From positions 1,159,957 through 1,223,956 of the forward strand of contig CP058896.1 of the NCBI GenBank assembly GCA_013415865.1: a stretch of 64,000 bases of DNA. Reading direction: 5' to 3'. Shown piece by piece: positions 8,004 through 14,967 of the stretch. This stretch comes from Methanomassiliicoccales archaeon. Its GTDB lineage: Archaea > Thermoplasmatota > Thermoplasmata > Methanomassiliicoccales > UBA472. Position numbers and translations under genes: made by a program. The notes below the pieces were generated by a model, which saw only the letters and a list, made by a program, of their open reading frames with translations, searched no databases and had not been told where the DNA came from. How positions within the stretch are numbered: position 1 is the first letter of the stretch; each line of letters starts with the position of its first letter.

Positions 8004-8010
8004 TATAAAT
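8004..8010 (+). promoter_or_regulatory. TATA box for a leaderless AbiV-like gene
   Basis: TATAAAT begins 27 bases before GTG 8031. Archaeal transcription starts about 25-27 bases after the TATA box, so the mRNA probably begins at or next to the start codon. Confidence 0.6.
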
Positions 8011-8030
8011 GTGGTTTCCAATAAAATTGT

Positions 8031-8657
8031 GTGAGAGAGCAAGTTACCATATTATTCTTGGATGTTCATATAGTATTGAATCTGATGAGGTATAAATTCC
8101 GAAACGAAATTGAAATTAATAATTTTATATCCGATTGTTCAAATCGCAATATCGAGATTTTAAATTCAGTGAAAACCTTATTTGAGAATAATACTGATAA
8201 AAAAAATCTAACTGGTAGTTGGATATTGCTACTGTTCTGCATTGAGGAATCTGGAAAGCTGGTTAAGCTGATAAATGATCTCCACAAATCATCAAATTAT
8301 ACTGGCATGGATTTTGAATACCATCATATTTCAAAGGCCAAAGAATGTAAGAACCTTTTCGAAAAGATGAACAAGCTCATCAAGAAGAACCAAGCATATC
8401 TTCAATCGCTAGAGATTGAAACGGACCCTATTAGGATAAATGACCAGCTATTAAATGAGTTTGAAAATAATTTTATGGAATTTCGTGAATCGATATTGTA
8501 TTGTGACCCAGGGCAAGTCAAGCGTTCAATTCCTGACAAAGATCAATTGTTGCTGGTTTGGACAACGTTATATTTATTCAACACGATTCTAAATAATAGG
8601 GCAAAGAAGGATTTATCTGTTGAGGAAAAGATAAAAATAACGTTCCTAAGAATATAA
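8031..8657 (+). CDS. AbiV-like HEPN-fold abortive-infection protein
   Basis: 208 residues, close to the length of AbiV proteins. Matching landmarks in order: a hydrophobic helix leading into CIEESGK (about 69-75), an HH..K motif about 28 residues later, then RESILYCD at about 153-160 (compare R-x-x-x-LYVD) and a following Pro. AbiV proteins carry a HEPN-type domain and arrest growth on phage infection, by blocking protein synthesis in the lactococcal case. Start GTG 8031 is chosen from TATA spacing; ATG 8085 is an alternative. Strongly AT-rich, so probably acquired separately from the rest of the element. The family call rests on motif recall. Confidence 0.5.
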   Translation: MREQVTILFLDVHIVLNLMRYKFRNEIEINNFISDCSNRNIEILNSVKTLFENNTDKKNLTGSWILLLFCIEESGKLVKLINDLHKSSNYTGMDFEYHHISKAKECKNLFEKMNKLIKKNQAYLQSLEIETDPIRINDQLLNEFENNFMEFRESILYCDPGQVKRSIPDKDQLLLVWTTLYLFNTILNNRAKKDLSVEEKIKITFLRI

Positions 8658-8690
8658 TTAAAATATAGTAAGTACACATCTGGCAAGTAA

Positions 8691-8879
8691 TCATATAAAC
8701 TTCAGTTTGCCCGAGCGGATGAACTCCTCCAGCGCGATAGTGATTATCTCAGACTTGCTCCTCCCCTTGAGGCGCTTCGCCTGCTCGAGGATGTTGTTCT
8801 GCCGTTGAGGGATACGTGTCCTGATCTCAGCGACGTCCTGAGATCCTGATGAACGGCCACGACCGCTCGAACCAGACAT
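8691..8879 (-). CDS. Ribbon-helix-helix DNA-binding protein (62 aa)
   Basis: After a Ser/Gly/Arg-rich start, an extended segment (AEIRTRIPQ) precedes two helices with KSEIITIALEEFIRSG, the CopG/Arc pattern. Start ATG 8879 has a strong Shine-Dalgarno (AAGGAGGTGG) and is preferred to an upstream ATG. Such proteins autoregulate plasmid or provirus operons. The 5' end overlaps the 62-aa membrane protein gene. Confidence 0.7.
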   Translation of the reverse strand: MSGSSGRGRSSGSQDVAEIRTRIPQRQNNILEQAKRLKGRSKSEIITIALEEFIRSGKLKFI

Positions 8880-9015
8880 GGACCACCTCCTTAGTTCTCT
8901 CCCTTGGCTGTCTAGATGCGTACCACAGCGCAACCTGGAGCTCGGCATAGAGCGAAGCTGCGAGCAGGAACAGGCCAGCAATGGTCTCCACGGGGTCGCC
9001 GAGGATGACGCACAT
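8827..9015 (-). CDS. 62-aa small membrane protein
   Basis: Begins MCVILGDPVETIAGLFLLAA: one span at about 10-30, then a basic tail ending SGRR. Its ATG overlaps the preceding stop as TGATG, so translation is probably coupled. The 3' end overlaps the ribbon-helix-helix gene. Function unknown. Confidence 0.45.
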   Translation of the reverse strand: MCVILGDPVETIAGLFLLAASLYAELQVALWYASRQPRERTKEVVHVWFERSWPFIRISGRR

Positions 9016-9149
9016 CAGCGGGTCCCACCTCCCCTCCGGGCATCGCTCTCGATGACGCAGGCGATAATGTAAATCAACAACAGATAGGCCAACCACACCA
9101 CGACCGTGGCGATCGCTATGATCCCGAGGTGATATGCGAGCTCGCTCAT
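9015..9149 (-). CDS. 44-aa small membrane protein
   Basis: Minus-strand ORF starting MSELAYHLGIIAIATVVVWL with a single span to about residue 32 and a Gly/Arg-rich tail. It shares an ATGA overlap with the serine recombinase stop and a TGATG overlap with the next gene. Such tight coupling on both sides supports reality. Role unknown. Confidence 0.5.
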   Translation of the reverse strand: MSELAYHLGIIAIATVVVWLAYLLLIYIIACVIESDARRGGGTR

Positions 9150-9862
9150 CGGTCACCCCCTGAAATCAAACGCTCGTTTTCTGTCGCATCGATCTTGGTA
9201 TCGGAGTATTTAAGCAACGAGGCTTCCGCGGGGATACCCTTTGTTTTCGCTCCCCTTGTCGGCGGTGAGACAAGATGAGCTAGGCCTGCCTGCCTAAGCC
9301 TGTTGTTGAGTGTGGCCCGATTCGTGCCTAGCATCTCCGCCACCTTGCTTTTGGGGATACCTTGTGTTATGAGGTGGACTGCGCGCTCTACATCGACCTT
9401 GACAGCCCTACGGCCGAGGACGACACCCTCGGCCCTACGCCTCTCGAGGCCTTCCTTGGTCCTGGTGGAGATCAGCTCCACCTCGAACTCGGCCACCTGT
9501 AAAAGCACACCCCTTACGAGCTTGCCGATGGGCGTGCCATAATCGAGACCGTCGCTTGTGCAGATGATCCTGACCCCGTAAGATTCGAGCAGGTCGTTCA
9601 GTCCGATGAAGTGCTTGACACTTCTCATCATCCGGTCAATCCTTACGCACAGGACGGCCTCCATCCTCTTCTCCCTGGCCATCCTAACGACCATGTCTAG
9701 GCCCTTCCTTATCGGGGTCCGGCCTGAGCACTCGTCGGAGATCTCTCCGACGACTGTTAAGCCTTGTGCCTCGGCATATCGTCTGAGCATGACAAGCTGA
9801 TTCTCGTTCTCCTGATCTGCCGTTGAGACCCTGGCATACAGGACGACCCTCAGATGCACCAC
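9146..9862 (-). CDS. Small serine recombinase (resolvase/invertase family)
   Basis: 238 residues. The N-terminal catalytic domain has YARVSTADQ with the nucleophilic Ser at about residue 13, then RIDRMMRS, and a helix with EGLERRRAEG. At about 175-200, IPKSKVAEMLGTNRATLNNRL is a Hin-like helix-turn-helix. The last 45 residues are an unusual polar tail. Length fits resolvases and invertases, not large serine integrases, so resolution of dimers or inversion is as likely as integration. It is the only recombinase visible in the element. Confidence 0.85.
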   Translation of the reverse strand: MVHLRVVLYARVSTADQENENQLVMLRRYAEAQGLTVVGEISDECSGRTPIRKGLDMVVRMAREKRMEAVLCVRIDRMMRSVKHFIGLNDLLESYGVRIICTSDGLDYGTPIGKLVRGVLLQVAEFEVELISTRTKEGLERRRAEGVVLGRRAVKVDVERAVHLITQGIPKSKVAEMLGTNRATLNNRLRQAGLAHLVSPPTRGAKTKGIPAEASLLKYSDTKIDATENERLISGGDR

Positions 9863-10041
9863 CTCATGCTACCTGTGCCCGGCCGCCGCCTCACTTTGCT
9901 GCTGGCCCTCACATGGATCCAAGTTGCGGAGCAGTCGAAGCAGTAACCCATCTCCCTGCCGTCCTGCTTGATCGTGTACATTGTCCGGTCGCCGAGGCAG
10001 TCGGGGCACCCGGCGCCAGAATGAGTCTTTACGGTTGCCAT
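9850..10041 (-). CDS. Zinc-ribbon mini protein (63 aa)
   Basis: Two Cys pairs (CPDC near residue 12 and CFDC near 34) form a zinc ribbon of the kind seen at the ends of primases and transcription factors. The C-terminus is basic. ATG 10041 is chosen because AGGAAGG lies just upstream. It overlaps the recombinase start. Confidence 0.55.
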   Translation of the reverse strand: MATVKTHSGAGCPDCLGDRTMYTIKQDGREMGYCFDCSATWIHVRASSKVRRRPGTGSMRWCI

Positions 10042-10042
10042 A

Positions 10043-10543
10043 TCACACCTTCCTGAGGTCCCATTCAATCTCGTATGGGCGTCCTATCGGGCATGGGAAT
10101 GGGATATCAATGCCTAGATAGTGCTTGATGTGCCACTGGAACCAGAATCTCCGCCTTATAGTCCTGTCAACCTGTTCGAAGAGCGGGATGTTTTCGAGGG
10201 TGCGCCTGTCCTCGGCAGAGTAGCGGTCTTTGATAAAGCCGTCCAGTGTGTATGGGTAGAACTGCCTTACATGGCCTGTGTAATAATTTGGTGCATGCGG
10301 GACGATGATCCGGAGCCTCCCTCCCGATTTGAGGACGCGATGGAACTCAGGCATCAGATGCTCCCATTCGGTGATATGCTCGAGGGTATGCGAGATATAG
10401 ATCTCGTCAACAGTCGCATCCTCATATGGGAGTCCCTGAGTTATATCATGGACCAGATCTACTCTTGGGCCTGGCATATGGTCGATGTTCACGTAGCCAT
10501 CGATAGGTGAGGTGCCACATCCGAGGTTCAGTTTGAGACTCAT
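10043..10543 (-). CDS. SAM-dependent methyltransferase (type 11-like)
   Basis: 166 residues starting MSLKLNLGCG. Motif I is LNLGCGTSP (SAM-binding Gly loop), the acidic residue after strand 2 is the D of VNIDH, and HTLEHI plus LKSGGRLRIIVPH are the post-motif regions of class I methyltransferases. The substrate-binding part is short. Start 10543 overlaps the upstream 34-aa gene as TGATG. In proviruses such enzymes may modify DNA, RNA or sugars; the substrate here is unknown. Confidence 0.7.
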   Translation of the reverse strand: MSLKLNLGCGTSPIDGYVNIDHMPGPRVDLVHDITQGLPYEDATVDEIYISHTLEHITEWEHLMPEFHRVLKSGGRLRIIVPHAPNYYTGHVRQFYPYTLDGFIKDRYSAEDRRTLENIPLFEQVDRTIRRRFWFQWHIKHYLGIDIPFPCPIGRPYEIEWDLRKV

Positions 10544-10644
10544 CCCACCACCCCGATGAGCAGGGCGAGGAAGGCCGCCCAGATGAACGCCTGTGTGCAC
10601 AGCAGGACCTTGAGGCCGAGCTCGTAGTCGTCGTCGATCGTCAT
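10540..10644 (-). CDS. 34-aa mini membrane protein
   Basis: ORF starting MTIDDDYELGLKVLLCTQAF with one span to the C-terminus. Its ATG overlaps the stop of the 91-aa gene (ATGA) and its stop overlaps the methyltransferase start (TGATG). The double coupling is the main evidence. Function unknown. Confidence 0.45.
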   Translation of the reverse strand: MTIDDDYELGLKVLLCTQAFIWAAFLALLIGVVG

Positions 10645-10916
10645 GCCACCCCCATCCTCTCGAGGTCCCTCAGGGCGGCGAGCCTGCCCCTCGCGTGGGC
10701 AAGGCCGCGCACCTGCATCGGCTCCCTCGGCAGCCTGTAGATCCTCGACCTCAGTTCGTAGGCGTAACCGGCGAGGAACATCGAGTCATAATCACGCAGC
10801 CATTTCTCCAGGCCGAGCTCGGCGGCCTTGTCCAATGCCAGCCTAACGACGATGTCGGCGTGCTCCCGGAGCATGACCTCGGAGGCACGCTTGGCCCTCA
10901 GAATCCTGTCATTCAT
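10641..10916 (-). CDS. Hypothetical helical element protein (91 aa)
   Basis: Arg-rich, mostly helical protein with no membrane span. Start ATG 10916 gives MNDRILRAKRASE; longer upstream versions read through the neighbouring gene. It overlaps the ASCH-like gene by eight bases. No family recognised. Confidence 0.5.
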   Translation of the reverse strand: MNDRILRAKRASEVMLREHADIVVRLALDKAAELGLEKWLRDYDSMFLAGYAYELRSRIYRLPREPMQVRGLAHARGRLAALRDLERMGVA

Positions 10917-11322
10917 GGAGGACCTCCTCGAACAAAGGGCCTTCATAGGGATGCTCTTGCCCGGGCCAGAACGGCCCGCGCTCCGAGACCTCCTCGGCGA
11001 TCGTCTCAGGGTCTTCTTCGGGCAGCATGCGGAACCTGTGGACCCATACCATCTGATCATGCCGGTATCGCCGCCTTGGATGGAGCATGTTCCAACAGTC
11101 TATGAACGCCTGCGGGGAGTCGAACCCCTCGGCCTCGTAGTAGAGATAGGCAACGGCGACCAGGCACTCCTTCCTGACGGAGATCAATCGGAACCTGCGG
11201 CCTTCGATGCGGAAGGTGTCCCCGGGCCTGCCGTACCTCCTCGTCCTCGATGTCATGGTCTTGCGGCCGGAGAGGGCGGCGGAGGCCATCTCGTCGATGA
11301 ACGGAATGAAGGCCTCAGGCAT
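10909..11322 (-). CDS. ASCH-like domain protein
   Basis: 137 residues. ALSGRKTMTSRTRRYGRPGD near residues 15-35 matches the hallmark of ASCH domains (helix, then G-[KR]-K-T-x-[TS]-x-R), a beta-barrel fold related to PUA that binds RNA or modified nucleosides and is common in phages. ATG 11322 has a GGTGAT site upstream. The rest, with conserved-looking Trp and His residues, extends beyond the core domain. Function in the element is unknown. Confidence 0.55.
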   Translation of the reverse strand: MPEAFIPFIDEMASAALSGRKTMTSRTRRYGRPGDTFRIEGRRFRLISVRKECLVAVAYLYYEAEGFDSPQAFIDCWNMLHPRRRYRHDQMVWVHRFRMLPEEDPETIAEEVSERGPFWPGQEHPYEGPLFEEVLHE

Positions 11323-11647
11323 CAGTATCACCCCGATTTCGAAGCTCGACCCGTCTCCATTCTGCGTCCGGAGCCGCAATCACATGACCGTAAAATCGCC
11401 CGGGAGTAACGTGGTTGACACCATCCTGCAGGGGACACCATTTTGGGAAGGGCCCGCGCTCGACCCTGCGCATATTTCCATTCACTTTTTCACAGATCTT
11501 TGGGTAGTATCCCGCTTTACTTGTGAAGCCCTCAGCAGCTGTCCCCTGCATCATAACTGATGGGTTGGCGCAGTAACACTCGCTCATCCCCTTTTCGGAG
11601 GCGTGAAAGGGGCATTCCTCGCACCGATCAAACGCTAGTGCTCTCAT
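11315..11647 (-). CDS. Cys-rich hypothetical element protein (110 aa)
   Basis: Six Cys residues in the first 72 positions (CEECPFH, CYC, C, C) suggest zinc or Fe-S binding near the N-terminus. The rest is basic. It overlaps both neighbours. No family recognised. Confidence 0.5.
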   Translation of the reverse strand: MRALAFDRCEECPFHASEKGMSECYCANPSVMMQGTAAEGFTSKAGYYPKICEKVNGNMRRVERGPFPKWCPLQDGVNHVTPGRFYGHVIAAPDAEWRRVELRNRGDTDA

Positions 11648-11883
11648 TTTCCGCCACCTACTCTTCCCTTATGCATGGCCTCCCATTGATGCTGGCAATA
11701 GGAGGAGCATATCGGCATCTCCCTGTCGTTCGCGCGCATCTTCGCCCCGCAGACCACGCACCTGGCGATCGGTCTCTTCGGCTCCCCGTAGGACGGGTCG
11801 ATCAGCGGGCGCAGCGTTGCGGGGATCCCCTGAAAATAGCCGGGGTCCACGCATCCATATCCTTGCCTTGCGGCGTTGCTCAT
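11644..11883 (-). CDS. Zinc-finger-like element protein (79 aa)
   Basis: CVVCGAKM followed by CSSYCQHQW forms a treble-clef-like zinc motif at about 42-65. Small, basic C-terminus. It has a 4-bp overlap with the winged-helix gene upstream, so it is probably cotranscribed from the iteron region. Confidence 0.5.
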   Translation of the reverse strand: MSNAARQGYGCVDPGYFQGIPATLRPLIDPSYGEPKRPIARCVVCGAKMRANDREMPICSSYCQHQWEAMHKGRVGGGK

Positions 11884-12938
11884 TGATACATCACCTCGTT
11901 GTCCTTGTCTGCGTCATTGTCAAGACGCGCGACGGCCGAGTCCTTCGGGACCTTCTCCTTCAGGGACTCCACCTCCATCTGCGCGAGCTTGGCCTTGACC
12001 TGGATGAGCTCAGCTGTGAGATCCTCGCTGAGCCTGCGGGATGCGTTCAGCGCCTCGGCCATGGCAACAAGGGCGGCCTGGACGTCGCGCATCTCCATCT
12101 TGACGCGGATGACCTGGCCCGGAAGCTCGACGAGGAGGGCCCCGTACTCGGGGTCGCTCGCCTCTAGCTCGGCGTTGCCCTCGGAGTCCGAGAGCCAGAC
12201 CTTGCCATCCTGCGATTTCGTGAACATCGCGTCCGAGAAATTCTTGAAGACGGGGGAGCGGAAGGCGAAGTGAGGCTTCCAGGACTCCACGATCTCAGGG
12301 AGGCCGAACTGCCAGCCCCCGTGCCTCTGCACATAGGCGGAGATCTCCATGCACACCGTCTTGGCGATCTCGTCCCACCTCCTCGCCCTGACCTCGTCGG
12401 GGGTCATCTCCATCTCCGGCGGGTAGATGTAGAACCATTGGACCTTCGGGGTCCGCTCATACTTGACGGTGACGAACTTGTCGTAATAGGGCACCTGCCC
12501 GTGCCAAAGCTCGCGGTTGTGATGCTTCCTGCCCTCGGGGCGGAGGAAGGGGCGGACCAAGGTCCTGCCGTCCGGGAGCTTCTCGGAGATCTGCGGGATG
12601 TCGCCCTCCTTGACGACGTGCAGGCGGTAGAGGAGGTGGTGCACGAGGACCGTGTTACGCTCGGGATCGAGGGCAACAGGCGTGACGCTCCTAGCGTCAA
12701 TTTGCAACTGCCTGCTGAGAATGAGCTGGTCCAGTATGCTCCCGTTCGGGCCTTTCGTGTAGAACTTAACGCCCTTTGACAACTCCTCGACGAGATACTT
12801 GCCCTCGACGAGCTTTTTCACTATGCGGGAGACCCTGCTCTTGTCGATCTTGAGAGCCTTCGCGATGGATGTCTGGGGCACCTTCTCGAGGAGCAGTCCG
12901 TAGACCTTGAGCTCGGTGTCCGAGAAGGTCGGTTTCAT
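11880..12938 (-). CDS. Winged-helix protein, candidate replication initiator or master regulator (352 aa)
   Basis: The N-terminus (about 5-55) is a winged helix: DTELKVYGLL, SIAKALKIDKSRVSRIVKKL, then a wing. The middle, about 100-270, is an uncharacterised globular region rich in Trp and Tyr. Residues 285-330 are a coiled coil. ATG 12938 is preferred over 12995, because the longer version would be translated from the repeat DNA. The gene begins 21 bp after a cluster of TTGCAA repeats, as for iteron-binding initiators that also repress themselves. No catalytic motif is seen, so initiator versus regulator is unresolved. Confidence 0.6.
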   Translation of the reverse strand: MKPTFSDTELKVYGLLLEKVPQTSIAKALKIDKSRVSRIVKKLVEGKYLVEELSKGVKFYTKGPNGSILDQLILSRQLQIDARSVTPVALDPERNTVLVHHLLYRLHVVKEGDIPQISEKLPDGRTLVRPFLRPEGRKHHNRELWHGQVPYYDKFVTVKYERTPKVQWFYIYPPEMEMTPDEVRARRWDEIAKTVCMEISAYVQRHGGWQFGLPEIVESWKPHFAFRSPVFKNFSDAMFTKSQDGKVWLSDSEGNAELEASDPEYGALLVELPGQVIRVKMEMRDVQAALVAMAEALNASRRLSEDLTAELIQVKAKLAQMEVESLKEKVPKDSAVARLDNDADKDNEVMYQ

Positions 12939-12959
12939 GCGATCGACCTCCGGGGGGAG

Positions 12960-13083
12960 TTGCAACAGGAGTTGCAAATCAGTTGCAAGTTGCAACAGGT
13001 AGCGTCATTTTTTGCAACTCGATTTTTGCTGGCTAGGAGTTGCAAGTTGCAACAGGTAGCGTCAATTCCCGAGGGTGTTGCAA
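12960..13083. repeat. Iteron-like cluster: eight TTGCAA sites and a 27-bp direct repeat
   Basis: TTGCAA, itself palindromic, occurs at 12960, 12972, 12983, 12990, 13012, 13040, 13047 and 13078. Two identical 27-bp copies (12981-13007 and 13038-13064) start AGTTGCAAGTTGCAACAGG and end AGCGTCA, 57 bp apart. Another TTGCAA beside TAGCGTCA lies inside the gene at 12693-12707. The array is directly upstream of the winged-helix gene, typical of a plasmid origin or a self-regulated promoter. Confidence 0.75.
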
Positions 13084-13158
13084 CTGCGCAGCTGCAGCGG
13101 GATTCGCCCCTTATCCGAGGCGTAGCGGGGCACTCGAGCCCGGGCTTTAGGGGGCACA

Positions 13159-13401
13159 TCACGAGCTCGCCCTCCTTGATGCTACGAGGCGCCTCTGCGC
13201 CTCGACGTCCATCCTCTCATAGAGGGTGGAGAAACCCTCTATTGGCTCGAATTTGAAGCACTGCTTACAGGCGTGGCACCTCTCCTCTACATCCTTTACG
13301 TCGGGCCAACAGCGCCTGTAGAAGCCTAGGCATCTGTCAGAGATCCGGCAGAAGTCGCAACAGTCGATGCGGCGGTCCCGTCGGTCAATCGTGCCGACCA
13401 C
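13159..13401 (-). CDS. Cys-rich small protein at the element's right end (80 aa)
   Basis: Seven to eight Cys residues in residues 14-48 (CCDFC, C, C, CHACKQC) suggest a zinc- or Fe-S-binding module. It starts with GTG and has GGCGGGG upstream. It is the last plausible gene before the tRNA. Function unknown. Confidence 0.45.
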   Translation of the reverse strand: MVGTIDRRDRRIDCCDFCRISDRCLGFYRRCWPDVKDVEERCHACKQCFKFEPIEGFSTLYERMDVEAQRRLVASRRASS

Positions 13402-13544
13402 CCCGCCGCCTGCTGTTCATCAGCTTGCGCTGTTCATCGGCCCAATCCGCATAAGAAACGAGGAGCTCGAGGGCCTTATCTGACGGTTTACGATCCTCGG
13501 AAGAAAAGTCCGAACCGGGATCTTTATCAGGCCAGGAATTGGAG

Positions 13545-13618
13545 TGGGCCCGACCGGATTTGAACCGGCGACCATCGGGTTATGAGCCTGACGCTCCACC
13601 AGACTAAGCTACGGACCC
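13545..13618 (-). tRNA. tRNA-Met (CAT), probable attachment site
   Basis: The minus strand folds as a full cloverleaf: acceptor GGGTCCG pairing with CGGGCCC (one G-U), anticodon loop CTCATAA with anticodon CAT, T-arm GCCGG-TTCAAAT-CCGGT, discriminator A, no encoded CCA. G1 and the acceptor pairing argue against an initiator; an Ile2 tRNA with modified C34 cannot be excluded. Its 3' end faces the integrated element, the usual geometry for tRNA-targeted integration. Confidence 0.9.
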
Positions 13619-13743
13619 TATTGGTTGCACCTTATTCCGACGCCTCATATATAATTTTTGAATTCTAACCACAAAGCAGGCCCGCTCGTCCGAACACCTA
13701 GAAATATGGAGATCGGAATCGAGGTGAGGGTCGATGGTATCGC

Positions 13744-14967
13744 ATGAAAAGGCACGATCCGAACCTCAAGGTCCCATCAAAGGTCAAATGGCTCATCATT
13801 CTGACGTCGTTCGTGGCCATAGGTCATGGCTTCTTGATCACCGCGGTGTCGGCCTACCTTCCAGAGATGGGAATAAGCTCTGAACAGGTCGGGGCGATAT
13901 TGGGCGCTTCTGGACTTGCGATGGTAATCTGTGCCATCCCCTTCGGGATATTGTCCGACAGGATAGGTCGGAAGAAGGTGCTCATGGTGGGCCTCGTCAC
14001 CACCCCACCAGTGTTGCTAATCTGCTCCATTTCCCATTCTGCCGAGCTCTTCCTCGTTGCCAACATTCTCATGGGGATCTCCGAGGGTGCATTCCTCTCA
14101 GCTTGGAATGCAATGATAGCAGATCAGACCACTGTCGACAACAGGGACCTTGCCTTCTCCATGTCCTTCATCGTCTATGGTGGATTCACAGGCCTTGGTT
14201 TTGCCCTACCGGTCTCCTTCCCTTTTATCCAGGACATCACAGGGCTTTCGTCGGTCGAGGTCCACTCATATGCCTTTCTGGTCCTTGGCCTTCTTTCCGT
14301 GATCTCCCCCATAACGATCTGGCGTCTTTTAAGGGACTATAAAGAAAGAGCACCATCGGTCAGGGTCAAGAGGGGCCTATTGAAGCCGAACAGCAAGAGG
14401 GCATTGCTGAGGTTCTCAGTGAACAACATGCTGATCGGGCTCGGTGCCGGGCTCATCATACCCCTGGTCCCTACCTGGCTATTTCTTGAGTATGGGGTTC
14501 CAGATACTTACTCAGGCCCTCTTCTGGCATTATCAAGCATCACGATAGGGTTCGCCGCGATCTTCAGCGCAGGCATCGCGCACAAGCTTGGGCCCGTCAA
14601 GGCGATAGTCCTCACCCAGGCCTCATCGACCATCTTCATGTTCGCAATTCCGTTCATGCCAGGGGCGACAGAGGCGGCGGCCGTGTACCTGGTGAGGGCA
14701 GCGCTCATGAACATGGCAGGGCCCATTATGGATGCATACCTGATGGGGATAATCGATAAGGATGACAGAGGCATCGCGAGCGCGATCAATTCGATAATAT
14801 GGAGGCTCCCTAACAGTGCAACCACGATCATCGGAGGGATACTTCTCGCCTCTGGTTATTATGCACTGCCATTCATCTTGGCCTCGACGATATATCTCAT
14901 AGCGATAACCGCCTTCTACATTAATTTCAAGGATGTCAGTCCAAACCGCGACATTCAGGTGGCATGA
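13744..14967 (+). CDS. Major facilitator superfamily transporter
   Basis: 407 residues, 12 predicted membrane spans. The loop between spans 2 and 3 carries GILSDRIGRKKV, the MFS signature. A longer loop near residue 200 separates the halves. Substrate is not predictable; the family includes drug and sugar-phosphate exporters. It is the first chromosomal gene after the tRNA-Met and stands alone. Confidence 0.85.
   Translation: MKRHDPNLKVPSKVKWLIILTSFVAIGHGFLITAVSAYLPEMGISSEQVGAILGASGLAMVICAIPFGILSDRIGRKKVLMVGLVTTPPVLLICSISHSAELFLVANILMGISEGAFLSAWNAMIADQTTVDNRDLAFSMSFIVYGGFTGLGFALPVSFPFIQDITGLSSVEVHSYAFLVLGLLSVISPITIWRLLRDYKERAPSVRVKRGLLKPNSKRALLRFSVNNMLIGLGAGLIIPLVPTWLFLEYGVPDTYSGPLLALSSITIGFAAIFSAGIAHKLGPVKAIVLTQASSTIFMFAIPFMPGATEAAAVYLVRAALMNMAGPIMDAYLMGIIDKDDRGIASAINSIIWRLPNSATTIIGGILLASGYYALPFILASTIYLIAITAFYINFKDVSPNRDIQVA

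Larger units (their letters stand above)
1..13544. mobile_element. Integrated provirus or plasmid, left end outside window
   Basis: About 13.5 kb of tightly overlapping genes, nearly all on the minus strand, ends at the 3' end of a tRNA-Met gene. Beyond the tRNA, genes are ordinary chromosomal ones in mixed orientation. Contents: P-loop packaging/secretion-type ATPase, large secreted spike-like protein, many single-span small membrane proteins, serine recombinase, ribbon-helix-helix protein, methyltransferase, ASCH-like protein, Cys-rich proteins and a winged-helix protein with iterons. A strongly AT-rich stretch (about 7030-8690) interrupts GC-rich DNA. No capsid, terminase or tail gene is recognisable. 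Mobile nature is well supported; calling it a virus rather than a plasmid is inference. The exact boundary and the left attachment site cannot be seen. Confidence 0.8.

Noticed and set aside
12960-13083. CRISPR-like array
   Set aside because: The TTGCAA repeats are short, irregularly spaced and only one longer unit is duplicated; spacers of constant size are absent.
13385-13618. SSV-type split integrase across the tRNA
   Set aside because: The start-less frame is short, lacks the R..HxxR and Tyr motifs of tyrosine integrases and reads away from the tRNA; a fragment is possible but not an integrase.
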